Below are positions 18,074-25,914 of a DNA stretch of 64,000 nucleotides, piece after piece; position 1 is the first letter of the stretch, and each line of letters begins with the position of its first letter. The notes under the pieces were generated by a model. The model searched no databases, was not told the DNA's origin, and worked only from the letters and a program-made list of their open reading frames with translations. The translations under genes and the position numbers were made by a program. The DNA is from Mangrovimicrobium sp033283325 (GTDB taxonomy: Bacteria; Pseudomonadota; Gammaproteobacteria; Pseudomonadales; Halieaceae): positions 1,426,001 through 1,490,000 of the forward strand of contig JAWMQO010000001.1 of the NCBI GenBank assembly GCA_033283325.1. Direction: 5' to 3'.

Positions 18074-18093
18074 CCTCACTTAGATAAGTGAGG
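18074..18093. promoter_or_regulatory. 20-base palindrome between the small gene and the sRNA promoter
   Basis: CCTCACTTA and TAAGTGAGG are perfect arms around a 2-base centre. It sits 8 bp upstream of the -35 of the plus-strand promoter and covers the GAGG ribosome binding site of the 36-residue gene on the minus strand. It could be an operator shared by both units, or a hairpin in the small gene's mRNA that hides the ribosome binding site. Confidence 0.55.
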
Positions 18094-18100
18094 GGCCGAA

Positions 18101-18129
18101 TTTACTAAACCGTGCCGCACTGCTAGAAT
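18101..18129 (+). promoter_or_regulatory. Strong sigma-70 promoter for a candidate small RNA
   Basis: TTTACT (18101-18106) and TAGAAT (18124-18129) are separated by exactly 17 bases. No protein-coding start follows at a sensible distance, but a terminator lies about 100 bases downstream, so the expected product is a short RNA. Confidence 0.65.
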
Positions 18130-18135
18130 ACAAAT

Positions 18136-18240
18136 GCGTCGCAAACGCACGGTTGCCATGGGCAAGGCCCCAGTAACCACAGCAAGTGATCCGTTACGGG
18201 TCAGCAACAAAGGGGTACTCTTGGCAGGGGCCCCTTTTTT
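18136..18240 (+). ncRNA. Candidate small RNA of about 105 nt
   Basis: A well spaced promoter ends at 18129 and a terminator-like hairpin with six Ts ends at 18240. Between them lie two further small hairpins: TTGCC-ATGG-GCAA (18153-18165) and GATCCG-TTA-CGGGTC (18188-18202). No reading frame with a ribosome binding site is seen. No known RNA family was recognised. It lies divergent to the 36-residue gene and converges on the DUF5343 gene, so pairing with either mRNA is possible but not shown. Confidence 0.5.
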
Positions 18241-18245
18241 GTTGC
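18204..18245 (+). terminator. Intrinsic terminator of the candidate small RNA
   Basis: AACAAAGGGG is complementary to CCCCTTTTTTGTT across a 15-base loop, with a run of six Ts. The A-run on the other side means it could also end transcription from the minus-strand DUF5343 gene. Confidence 0.65.
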
Positions 18246-18314
18246 TGCTTGGTCTTGGCTGCCTACACCAGCCCGTCTAAATTCTCATCAGCGTCTCTCT
18301 GCAACTCCCTTATT

Positions 18315-19037
18315 TCAGTCCTCTTCATCCAACTCGTAATAATGCTTCAGATTGAATACTGCCGCACGGACGGCGCGCCTTGCTTCATCAGGGGAAAGAC
18401 CCTCCGGGAAAAAGATCACTCCATCAACCATATTCCTTAGTGGAACCGTGATGCGCTCCATCCCTTCAGGAGCGTAGTCTTGATCCCTTATGTCTGGCTC
18501 GTTGCCATTATCAGCGGGCGGTTCTTCGTTTTCTGGTTTTTTTCGCCCGTTAGCTGCTTTACGCCTTGCTGGAGAACTTCCCCTGCTCGGGCTCGGGGCC
18601 TTTACCCTGGGCGAGACAGGAATCTCGGCATCCTTGGCGGCAGCCAGGAAGAATGCGACGCACTTGGTTATCGTACTGCCGCTAGCACCAGCGCCCCGAA
18701 ATTTCTCCTCCACCTTCTCGGTAGTGGTGTTCGCCAGATCTATACTTCCGTCAAATAGAAACGGGTATGTATCAAACATAGTCTTCTGAAGGTTAGCAAC
18801 GTAACCCTCCTCATCCTCGACTATGCGGCGAAGTTCCTCAGTAGGCTCTCCATGCTCAGTAATGAGCTTCATCGACTTCAAAGCGGCCAGCATCATTGAT
18901 TTCGCTGAATTCGAACCCTTCGCTACGCTTCGTGTCACGTGCTCGGGAATTCCATGCTCTCGCAAGTCAATGATTAGATTGAAGAATTGCGTGTACGTCG
19001 TGTATGGGGGTACCTGCTTTTTTACTTCATCATTCAT
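18315..19037 (-). CDS. DUF5343 family protein
   Basis: The 240-residue protein matches the shape of DUF5343: an N-terminal module with PPYTTYTQFFNLIIDL and GIPEHVTRSV, then SNSAKSMMLAALKSMKLI, then GASGSTITKCVAFFLAAAK. This reads like a winged-helix DNA-binding fold, although the family function is unknown. A Ser/Pro/Arg-rich linker (about residues 140-180) leads to a small C-terminal part (GMERITVPLRNMVDGVIFFP to the acidic end LDEED). The ATG at 19037 is chosen because AAGGTGG lies six bases upstream; a GTG 17 codons earlier is less likely. It has more A and T than its neighbours and no partners on its strand, suggesting acquisition by transfer. DUF5343 proteins are often found in accessory regions. 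Confidence 0.7.
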   Translation of the reverse strand: MNDEVKKQVPPYTTYTQFFNLIIDLREHGIPEHVTRSVAKGSNSAKSMMLAALKSMKLITEHGEPTEELRRIVEDEEGYVANLQKTMFDTYPFLFDGSIDLANTTTEKVEEKFRGAGASGSTITKCVAFFLAAAKDAEIPVSPRVKAPSPSRGSSPARRKAANGRKKPENEEPPADNGNEPDIRDQDYAPEGMERITVPLRNMVDGVIFFPEGLSPDEARRAVRAAVFNLKHYYELDEED

Positions 19038-19079
19038 AAAGCCCACCTTGATATGGAGATCCTCCAGTGATTGGAGAGG

Positions 19080-19109
19080 AGTATACACACAACACAGTAA
19101 TCAGCACAA
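19080..19109 (-). promoter_or_regulatory. Likely promoter of the DUF5343 gene
   Basis: On the minus strand TTGTGC (19109-19104) and TATACT (19085-19080) are separated by 18 bases. A start near 19073 would give a leader of about 35 bases to the ATG at 19037. Confidence 0.5.
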
Positions 19110-19569
19110 CAATAAACACAACACATCCCTGAAAACACAACATCTAGTGGATGCCCATGGCGAGCATCCCGGTGTAAGCGTGAAGTGCCGAACAATTGGC
19201 GGACCCAGGTCGGCAAGCCTACGAGGAATCATATTTGGTCAAATGTACGCCCTGCTCTAGATTGAATGGCAGATCAGGAAGCACCTGTAATTCCAGGGTG
19301 ATTGTGTTGTGCCATCATCGAAAGGAACGCATCACTAACCTATTTCCTGATAGCAACTGATCTCCGGAAGAGGTATAGAGATGTATATGGATGGTGTTGT
19401 TACCGCTAGGGTACAAGGGGTTTGAGGCTGTAACACCGCAGAAGGGCCACAGAGACACAACTCTTAGATGTGCTCTGAACAACTATAGTCTGTGTTTATT
19501 AGTACTTTGGATTATAGTGTCTACGGGCTAGTGTATCGGCTTTGATCTGGTAACACTATGCCTGAAGGG
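19110..19569. other. Intergenic region, no gene recognised
   Basis: This 460-base stretch has average to low GC and no reading frame with a convincing start. The first 50 bases contain several short ACAACACA-like runs. AGGCTGTAAC at 19425 also occurs at 17700 on the far side of the islet, but a 10-base match over this distance is expected by chance. Confidence 0.4.
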
Positions 19570-19602
19570 AAAAAAGCCGGCAATCCCCTTCGGGGCGGCT
19601 TT
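19570..19602 (-). terminator. Intrinsic terminator of the ccm operon
   Basis: On the minus strand AAAGCCGCCCC and GGGG...CGGCTTTTTT form a stem followed by a run of six Ts, beginning at the ccmI stop codon. It marks the end of the ttcA-ccmABCDEFGHI unit. Confidence 0.8.
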
Positions 19603-20813
19603 CAGGATTGCGGATTGGGCTGGAGAACGATGTCCACGGGCTCCGTGCTGGCGGCGGGAGCCAGTGGGCCGGCGCTGCCGAGCCAGGTGGCTTTCGCCGC
19701 CCCCGGGGTGCCGTCCGGGGAGACCTGCACTTCCACCAGGACACTGTCGAAACTGGACAGTTTTTGACCGGCCATGCTGTTGCCGTCGTCCAGCCGGAGG
19801 CTCAGGGGCAATTGACCAGCGGCAATACGCTGCACCGCGATGGGCATGCGACTGTTGCCGGCGCCGTCCCGCGCCAGCACAAAGACTGTGGCAGCGGGCT
19901 CGACCACGGCGTCCGGGGGCAGGCTCACCTGCACCGTGACACCGACCGAGGGCGCTTCCTCGTCGCCTGCGCCGCCGCTATCCGCGACCGGCTCGCCCAG
20001 CCTTTCCCGGGCGCTGTTGATCACGCTCGCGATCATTTCGTGACTGGGCGAGCCCGGCGTCTCTACCGCCAGCAGGCGCTCCCAGTAGGCGATGGCCGCC
20101 CGGTAGCGGCCCTGCTCGAAGGAGGCCATGCCCAGCAGGCCGAGGGCGGTACGCTGGTGCGGGTCAACCGCCAGGGCCTGTTCCGCGCGCAGGCGCGCAG
20201 CGTCGCTGAGCTGGCGACCGGCGGCGAGGTAACTGGCCTGGGCGGCGTAGGCGAGCGCGGTGGCGTCGCCGGGCGCAGCCGCCGCCAGGGTATCGAAATA
20301 GTTGGCGGCGCTGGCGTAGTCCTGCTGCTCCATGGCGAAGCGCCCGAGCAATACCGTGTACTCGAGGTTTTCCGGGCGTTGCGCCGAGCGCCGCTCGATC
20401 TCCGCCACCAGGCTTTCGAACTGGGCGGGGGTGGTCTGCTCGCCGAGACTGTTGAGCTGGCGGGTTATCACCACATCGGGAGCCGCGCCAAGAAGGAAAT
20501 AAATAACTGTGCTGAAGGCGATCACGACGGGCAGCAAAATCCAGGCCCTGAAACGGCCCGAGTCATCCTCGGCGGGAGCCGCAGCGGCACCGCAGAGGGC
20601 GTCTGACTGCTCTGCATCCTCCAGCAGGCGCAACCTGGCATCTTCGACCAGGGAGGCATCCATCTCGTTATCGAGCTCACGCTGGCGCAGCTGGTACCAC
20701 TGGCGGTTGGCTTCCCCGGTGTCGCCGATGGCGTGATCCCCCCGCCAGGTCAGCAGCAGGAAAGGAAGCAGCAGCGCCAACAACAGGGCGCAGCCAAAAA
20801 GAAAAGCACTCAC
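19602..20813 (-). CDS. ccmI: Cytochrome c maturation protein CcmI
   Basis: CcmI holds apocytochrome c for heme attachment by CcmF/CcmH. The 403-residue protein has two N-terminal membrane helices (residues 3-21 and near 95-115), a Leu-zipper-like cytoplasmic loop between them, TPR repeats in the periplasmic part (about 125-270) and a C-terminal domain (about 290-400) with VQVSLPPDAVVEPAATVFVLAR, the pattern of the CcmI C-domain that binds apocytochrome. It overlaps ccmH by 4 bp and is followed by a terminator. Confidence 0.88.
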   Translation of the reverse strand: MSAFLFGCALLLALLLPFLLLTWRGDHAIGDTGEANRQWYQLRQRELDNEMDASLVEDARLRLLEDAEQSDALCGAAAAPAEDDSGRFRAWILLPVVIAFSTVIYFLLGAAPDVVITRQLNSLGEQTTPAQFESLVAEIERRSAQRPENLEYTVLLGRFAMEQQDYASAANYFDTLAAAAPGDATALAYAAQASYLAAGRQLSDAARLRAEQALAVDPHQRTALGLLGMASFEQGRYRAAIAYWERLLAVETPGSPSHEMIASVINSARERLGEPVADSGGAGDEEAPSVGVTVQVSLPPDAVVEPAATVFVLARDGAGNSRMPIAVQRIAAGQLPLSLRLDDGNSMAGQKLSSFDSVLVEVQVSPDGTPGAAKATWLGSAGPLAPAASTEPVDIVLQPNPQS

Positions 20814-21271
20814 GGCCGATCCTCGTCAGGGCCCAGCATCGCGTCCAGGCGCCGCTGCTCTTCCTCGCTCAGCCCCCGGGCTGTCTCGCGCTTGCCGCGC
20901 CGCAGGGTGAGCCATGCCACCAGCGCAGCCAGCGCCAGCAGAATCGCCGGGGCCAGCCAGAGCGCCGCGGTGGCGCCGGAGAAGCCAGGCCTGTAGCGCA
21001 CGAACTCGCCGTAGCGGTCCACCATGTACTGGCGAATCTGGTCGTCGCTGGCACCCTGCTCCAGCTGCAGGTAGAGCTGCTTGCGCAGGTCCTGGGCGAT
21101 GGGGGCATTGGAATCGGCGATATTCTGGTTCTGGCACTTGGGGCAGCGCAGCTCCTGGCTCAGTTCGTGGTAGCGCTGCTCCAGTTGCGGCTCGCTGAAA
21201 TCGTAGGTTTCGATCACCGCCAGCGCAGGGCCGGACAGCACAATCGCCAGCAGCAGCATCCACTTCTTCAC
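20810..21271 (-). CDS. ccmH: Cytochrome c maturation protein CcmH
   Basis: CcmH is a membrane thiol protein that reduces the CXXCH cysteines of apocytochrome c. The 153-residue protein has a cleavable signal peptide, the family motif LRCPKCQNQ with redox cysteines C43 and C46, the conserved NAPIAQDLRKQ, and one C-terminal membrane helix. Its length is that of the short CcmH, with CcmI encoded separately. It overlaps ccmG and ccmI by 4 bp each. Confidence 0.93.
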   Translation of the reverse strand: MKKWMLLLAIVLSGPALAVIETYDFSEPQLEQRYHELSQELRCPKCQNQNIADSNAPIAQDLRKQLYLQLEQGASDDQIRQYMVDRYGEFVRYRPGFSGATAALWLAPAILLALAALVAWLTLRRGKRETARGLSEEEQRRLDAMLGPDEDRP

Positions 21272-21804
21272 AATGACTCTCCGCTGAGCAGCTGCTGATA
21301 CAGGGGCTGCAGAACCTCAGTCCAGACTTTTTCGTCGACCACACCGACGTGGCGATAACGGACCAGGCCTTCGGCGTCGACGAGGTAGGTCTCCGGCGCG
21401 CCGTACACCCCGAGGTCGAGCCCGAGGCTGCCCTCGCGATCGGCGATGGTCGCCCGGTAAGGGTCGCCGAGATCCGCCAGCCATTGCAGGGCTGCGGTAT
21501 CGTCATCCTTGTAGTTGATGCCGTAAATGGGGATCCCGCGAGATGCCAGCTCGGTGAGGTAGGGGTGCTCCACACGGCAGGTGATGCACCATGTTGCCCA
21601 CACGTTGAACAGCGCCACCTCGCCGGTAACCGCGCGCTTGTCGAGGCTGCCGCCGCCCAGTGCTTCCAGTTGGAAAGCCGGGAAGGGCCGGTCGATCAGG
21701 GCCGAGGGCAATTCCTTGGGGTCCAGCTGCAGGCCGCGAATCAGGAAGGCGGCTAGCACCACGAAAAGAATCAGCGGCAGGAAGAGCTTAAGCCGTGCCG
21801 GCAT
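21268..21804 (-). CDS. ccmG: Thiol:disulfide oxidoreductase CcmG/DsbE
   Basis: CcmG is a membrane-anchored, periplasm-facing thioredoxin that keeps apocytochrome or CcmH cysteines reduced. The 178-residue protein has an N-terminal membrane anchor (KLFLPLILFVVLAAFLI) and a thioredoxin fold with active site WCITC (C73 and C76). The conserved Gly-Val-Tyr-Gly-Ala-Pro-Glu stretch (DLGVYGAPETYLVD) distinguishes CcmG from other thioredoxins. It overlaps the end of ccmF by 17 bp. Confidence 0.93.
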   Translation of the reverse strand: MPARLKLFLPLILFVVLAAFLIRGLQLDPKELPSALIDRPFPAFQLEALGGGSLDKRAVTGEVALFNVWATWCITCRVEHPYLTELASRGIPIYGINYKDDDTAALQWLADLGDPYRATIADREGSLGLDLGVYGAPETYLVDAEGLVRYRHVGVVDEKVWTEVLQPLYQQLLSGESL

Positions 21805-23767
21805 GGGCGCCCTCCACCCCGGCGGAAACCCTGGCAGGCTGGCGACGGTAGCGCCGGTCCAGCACCGTGGCGAACCCGCCCACAGCCATCAGGATGGCAC
21901 CGAGCCACATCCAGCGCACCATGGGCTTGTAGTGGAGACGGATCGCCCAGCCCCCCTGATCGCCAACCGGCTCACCCATCGCCACGTAGAGATCGCGGAA
22001 CAGCCCGGCGTCGATGGCCGCCTCGGTCATGACGGAGCCGCTGGCCAGGTAACGCCGCTTCTGCGGCGCCAGGCGGGCAATCTCTCGCCCGCCGGCGAAA
22101 ACGGTAAAGCGCGCCTCATCGGCCACGTAGTTGGGGCCGCGCAGAGGGGCGAGCTCATCGAAGCGGAAGGTATAGCCGGCAACGGTTTCGCTGTCTCCGG
22201 GCGTCATTTTCAGATCGCGTTCGATGGCGAACTGGCTGGTCACAACCACCCCCAGGATGGCGGCGGCGAAACCGAGGTGGGCCAGCAACATACCCCAGTA
22301 GCTGGGGCTGAGCCGGCGCAGCCCACGGGAGATATCCCCCGCCAGTCGCACCCGGTAGACGAAATCCTTCGCCAGGCCCAACACCAGCCAGCCGGCGAGC
22401 AGGACCGCCAGGGCGACCCACAGATTGAACTCCTGCCCCAGCAGCGGCAGGGTCAGGGCGCAACACAGGGCGATCACCCCGGGAACCAGCAGCTCTCGCA
22501 ACCAGCGGGCGCTGCCATCCTGTTTCCAGCGCGACACCGGGCCGAAGCCCATGAAAGGCACCAGCAGTGCCATCAAGGGCACGAAGACCGCGTTGAAATA
22601 CGGTGGCCCCACGGAATACTTGCCCTGGCCAAGCGCATCCATGATCAGCGGGAAAAGCGTGCCAAAGAGGACGGTCAGCGTGGCCACCAGGAAGACGATA
22701 TTGTTCAACAGGAGCAGGGTTTCCCGGGATACCCAGGCGAAGGTTACCCGGCTGCTGACCGCCGGGGCCCGCAGGGCATAGAGCGTCAGCGAACCACCGA
22801 TGACCACACCGAGGAAGGCGAGGATAAACATGCCCCGCGCCGGGTCGGTGGCGAAGGCGTGTACCGAGGTGAGCACACCGGACCGCACCAGGAAGGTTCC
22901 CAGCAGGCTCAGGGAGAAGGCGAAAATCGCCAGCAGCACGGTCCAGCTCTTGAACAGGCCGCGCTTCTCCGTCACCGCCAGCGAGTGGACCAGCGCGGTG
23001 CCCGCCAGCCAGGGCATGAAGGAGGCATTCTCCACCGGATCCCAGAACCACCAGCCGCCCCAGCCAAGTTCGTAATAGGCCCACCAGCTGCCGAGCATGA
23101 TGCCGAGACTGAGGAAAGCCCAGGCGATGTTGGTCCAGGGCCGCGACCAGCGCGCCCAGGCCGCGTCGAGACGACCGCCGAGCAAGGCGGCAATGGCGAA
23201 GGCGAAGGCAACGGAAAAACCCACGTAGCCCATGTACAGCAGCGGCGGATGGATAATCAGGCCCGGGTCCTGCAGCAGCGGATTGAGGTCGGCGCCATCC
23301 GCGGGGGTACCGGGCAGCAGCCGGGCAAAGGGGTTTGAGGTGAACAGCGAGAAAGAGATGAAGCCCACCCCGATCGCCCCCATCACCGACAGTACCCGCG
23401 CCAGCATCTGCAGCGGCAACTGGCGGCTGAACAGGGCCACGGCCGCGGTCCACAGGCCCAGCACCAGGATCCACAACAGGAGTGAGCCTTCGTGATTGCC
23501 CCACACGGCGCTGAACTTGTAGATCGAAGGCAGCAGGGAATTACTGTGCTCGGCCGCCAGCTTCACCGAGAAGTCATCCTGCAGGAAGACTGTCGCCAGG
23601 CAAGCGAAGCTGATTCCGACGAAGACCAGCATCCCCAGGGCCAGCCCCGGCGCGAGTTGCATCGCGCCGCGATTGCCCCGCCAGGCGCCCCAGGCAGGTA
23701 CCAGGGTCAGCGTCAGGGACAGGGCCAGCGCCAGGATGAGGGAAAAATGCCCGAGTTCGGCGATCAC
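21788..23767 (-). CDS. ccmF: Heme lyase subunit CcmF
   Basis: CcmF is the large polytopic membrane protein that joins heme from CcmE to apocytochrome c. The 659-residue protein has about 15 hydrophobic segments and the tryptophan-rich WWD heme-binding signature GWGGWWFWDPVENASFMPW near residues 230-250. Conserved His residues such as in WGNHEGS and LIIHPPLLYMGY are present. The C-terminal periplasmic domain and last helix are intact. Length is typical. It overlaps ccmE by 4 bp. Confidence 0.96.
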   Translation of the reverse strand: MIAELGHFSLILALALSLTLTLVPAWGAWRGNRGAMQLAPGLALGMLVFVGISFACLATVFLQDDFSVKLAAEHSNSLLPSIYKFSAVWGNHEGSLLLWILVLGLWTAAVALFSRQLPLQMLARVLSVMGAIGVGFISFSLFTSNPFARLLPGTPADGADLNPLLQDPGLIIHPPLLYMGYVGFSVAFAFAIAALLGGRLDAAWARWSRPWTNIAWAFLSLGIMLGSWWAYYELGWGGWWFWDPVENASFMPWLAGTALVHSLAVTEKRGLFKSWTVLLAIFAFSLSLLGTFLVRSGVLTSVHAFATDPARGMFILAFLGVVIGGSLTLYALRAPAVSSRVTFAWVSRETLLLLNNIVFLVATLTVLFGTLFPLIMDALGQGKYSVGPPYFNAVFVPLMALLVPFMGFGPVSRWKQDGSARWLRELLVPGVIALCCALTLPLLGQEFNLWVALAVLLAGWLVLGLAKDFVYRVRLAGDISRGLRRLSPSYWGMLLAHLGFAAAILGVVVTSQFAIERDLKMTPGDSETVAGYTFRFDELAPLRGPNYVADEARFTVFAGGREIARLAPQKRRYLASGSVMTEAAIDAGLFRDLYVAMGEPVGDQGGWAIRLHYKPMVRWMWLGAILMAVGGFATVLDRRYRRQPARVSAGVEGAHAGTA

Positions 23768-24213
23768 CGGGGGCCGCCCTCCGCCTGTGCCGCGGAACGC
23801 TCCAGCGCCTCGGCGACTTCCGGCGGCATGTAGTTTTCATCGTGCTTGGCCAGCACTTCGGACGCGACCAGCACCCCCTCCCCGTTCAGTTCACCCGCGG
23901 CCACCGCGCCCTGCCCTTCATCGAAGAGGTCGGGGAGGATGCCGACGTAGACTACCGGCACCGTGGCCGCGTAGTCGGTCAGTTCGAAGCGCACCTCGAG
24001 GCTGTCGGCGCTGCGCTGGACACTGCCATCCACCACCATGCCGCCGACGCGGATGGATTGCCCGAGAGGCGCCTTGCCAGCGGCCACTTCCGCCGGCGGG
24101 AAGAACAGGTTGATGTTGCCACGCAGGGCGTAGGCCACAAGGCCGATGGCGACACTGGAGAAAGCCACCAGGAACAATACGAGATAGAGGCGCTGTTTGC
24201 GCACCGGATGCAT
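23764..24213 (-). CDS. ccmE: Heme chaperone CcmE
   Basis: CcmE carries heme covalently in the periplasm between CcmC and CcmF. The 149-residue protein has an N-terminal membrane anchor, an OB-fold domain, and the heme-attachment motif AKHDENYMPPEV with His124 and Tyr128. The cytoplasmic start MHPVRKQRL is the standard family start. It overlaps ccmF by 4 bp and ccmD by one base. Confidence 0.95.
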   Translation of the reverse strand: MHPVRKQRLYLVLFLVAFSSVAIGLVAYALRGNINLFFPPAEVAAGKAPLGQSIRVGGMVVDGSVQRSADSLEVRFELTDYAATVPVVYVGILPDLFDEGQGAVAAGELNGEGVLVASEVLAKHDENYMPPEVAEALERSAAQAEGGPR

Positions 24214-24416
24214 CAGGCAGCCCTCCCGGTTTCAGCGGCGCTGGCAACGGCGGCGCGGCGCTGTTCGCCGTGGATCTCCCGCAGCAGCCGGCGGCGCCGA
24301 CGCAGGGGGATGACAATCAGCAGCAGTAACACCAGCAGGGTTATCGCGTAGGAGGCCCAGACGAAACCGCCGTGACCGTCCATTCGCAGGAGACTGTTGA
24401 AATCGGCAAAGTACAT
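24213..24416 (-). CDS. ccmD: Heme exporter subunit CcmD
   Basis: CcmD is a small membrane protein that helps release holo-CcmE from the CcmABC complex. The 67-residue protein starts MYFADFNSLLRMDGHGGFVW, the usual family beginning, followed by one membrane helix and a basic tail (RRRRRLLREI). The ATG at 24416 is chosen over an earlier start that would lie inside ccmC. Confidence 0.88.
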   Translation of the reverse strand: MYFADFNSLLRMDGHGGFVWASYAITLLVLLLLIVIPLRRRRRLLREIHGEQRRAAVASAAETGRAA

Positions 24417-24426
24417 CGATGGACCC

Positions 24427-25170
24427 TTAACCGGCCTCCGGCTGAGCGAGCTTGCGTACCCAGTTGGACCGCCGTTCCCGGTGCAGAAGTTCCGCACGCA
24501 TGTTCAAAAGCAGCGCGCAGGCGAACAGGGCGTAGAAGGCAATGATCATCAGCAGCAAGGGGTACAACATACTGGCGTGGATGGCGGACTCGCCGGTGAA
24601 CTTGATCGACGCCGGCTGGTGAAGACTGTACCACCAATCCACGGATTTGTAGATGATGGGTATGTTCACCATGCCCACCAGGCTGAGCACGGCGCAGGCT
24701 TTACCCGCGGCCTCCTTGTTGTCGAAGGCCTCGTAGAGCGCGAGCACGCCCAGATAGAGGAAGAACAGCACCAGCATGGAGGTGATGCGCGCGTCCCACA
24801 CCCACCAGGTGCCCCAGGTCGGCTTGCCCCAGATCGCGCCCGTCGCCAGGGAAATGAAGGTGAAGGCCGCGCCGACCGGCGCGCAGCATTTCATCGCCAC
24901 ATCCGCCATCTTCATTTTCCAGATCAGGCTGATGGCGCCGGCAATTGCCATCACATAGTAACCGGCCAGGGCCACCACGGCGGCGGGCACGTGTATGTAC
25001 ATGATGCGGTAGCTGTTGCCCTGGCGAAAGTCGGGGTCGGTGAACAGCAGCCCCCAGGTCATTCCGCAAACCAGCGCCAGCAGAGTCGCGGGCAGGAGGT
25101 AACGCAGGATGGCGCCGGATATCTTGTACAACCAGGGAGGGGAACCGAGTTTATGGAAGAAAGTCCACAT
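24427..25170 (-). CDS. ccmC: Heme exporter CcmC
   Basis: CcmC loads heme onto CcmE. The 247-residue protein has six membrane helices and the WWD motif WGTWWVWDARITS, with flanking heme-ligand histidines in YIHVPAA and near SLHQPAS. Length and order fit the family. It lies 57 bp after ccmB and 10 bp before ccmD. Confidence 0.95.
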   Translation of the reverse strand: MWTFFHKLGSPPWLYKISGAILRYLLPATLLALVCGMTWGLLFTDPDFRQGNSYRIMYIHVPAAVVALAGYYVMAIAGAISLIWKMKMADVAMKCCAPVGAAFTFISLATGAIWGKPTWGTWWVWDARITSMLVLFFLYLGVLALYEAFDNKEAAGKACAVLSLVGMVNIPIIYKSVDWWYSLHQPASIKFTGESAIHASMLYPLLLMIIAFYALFACALLLNMRAELLHRERRSNWVRKLAQPEAG

Positions 25171-25227
25171 AGCGCGAAGGATTATACCGGGGAGTGGGAA
25201 GTGAACAACTGAAATCCGCTGCGGCGA

Positions 25228-25914
25228 TCAGGCATCGATGCTGATCCTCAGTGCCGCGGCGATGGAAAGCGGCGCCAGGGCGATGGCGAGGCACAGCATG
25301 GCGCCGAGAATCGCCAGGTGCGGCGCCACCGGAAAACCATCGACCGCAGCGCGCACTGCGGCGCTGCCGAAGATTAACACCGGCATATACAGGGGCAGGA
25401 TCAACAGCGAGATCAGCACCCCGCCCCGCTTCAGGCCGACGGTGAGGGCGGCGCCGATACCGCCCACCAGGCTGAGCACCGCCGAACCCAACAGCAGGCT
25501 GGCGAAGAGCGCCGGCAGGGCCTGCGCCGGCAGGCCGAGCATCAGCCCGAAAACCGGCGAAGCCAGGGACAGCAGGACCCCGGTCACCAGCCAGTGGGCC
25601 GCGACATAGGCCAGCACCGAGAAATACAGGGGCTGTGGGGCGAGGAGGAGCTGCTCGAGACTGCCGTCATCGAAGTCGCTGCGAAAAACCGTGTCCGAGG
25701 TCAGCAGGCTGGAGAGCAGCGCGATGATCCACAGGATGCCTGGCGCGAAGGACGCCAGTCGCGAGGGATCCGGCCCCAGGCCGAGGGGAAAGAGCGCCAC
25801 CACCATGAGGAAAAACAACAGGGGGTTGGCGATACCCGCGGGACGGCGCAAAGCCAGCACCAGTTGCCGCCGCAACAGGCGCATGCAAAACACCGGAGCC
25901 GGCAGGGCGCTCAT
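25228..25914 (-). CDS. ccmB: Heme exporter membrane subunit CcmB
   Basis: CcmB is the permease part of the CcmAB ABC complex, whose ATP use frees heme-loaded CcmE. The 228-residue protein has six membrane helices; the family motifs FFLMVVALFPLG and SLLTSDTVFRSDFDDGSLEQLLL are clear. The ATG at 25914 is chosen because it overlaps the ccmA stop as ATGA; a longer frame upstream lies inside ccmA. Confidence 0.93.
   Translation of the reverse strand: MSALPAPVFCMRLLRRQLVLALRRPAGIANPLLFFLMVVALFPLGLGPDPSRLASFAPGILWIIALLSSLLTSDTVFRSDFDDGSLEQLLLAPQPLYFSVLAYVAAHWLVTGVLLSLASPVFGLMLGLPAQALPALFASLLLGSAVLSLVGGIGAALTVGLKRGGVLISLLILPLYMPVLIFGSAAVRAAVDGFPVAPHLAILGAMLCLAIALAPLSIAAALRISIDA

Noticed and set aside
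17924..18240. Type I toxin-antitoxin module (small protein plus RNA)
   Set aside because: The small protein is basic and not a hydrophobic membrane toxin, and the RNA is divergent from, not antisense to, the gene.
17700..19434. AGGCTGTAAC at both ends of the islet as an attachment-site duplication
   Set aside because: A 10-base repeat within 2 kb is expected about once or twice by chance, and no integrase is present.
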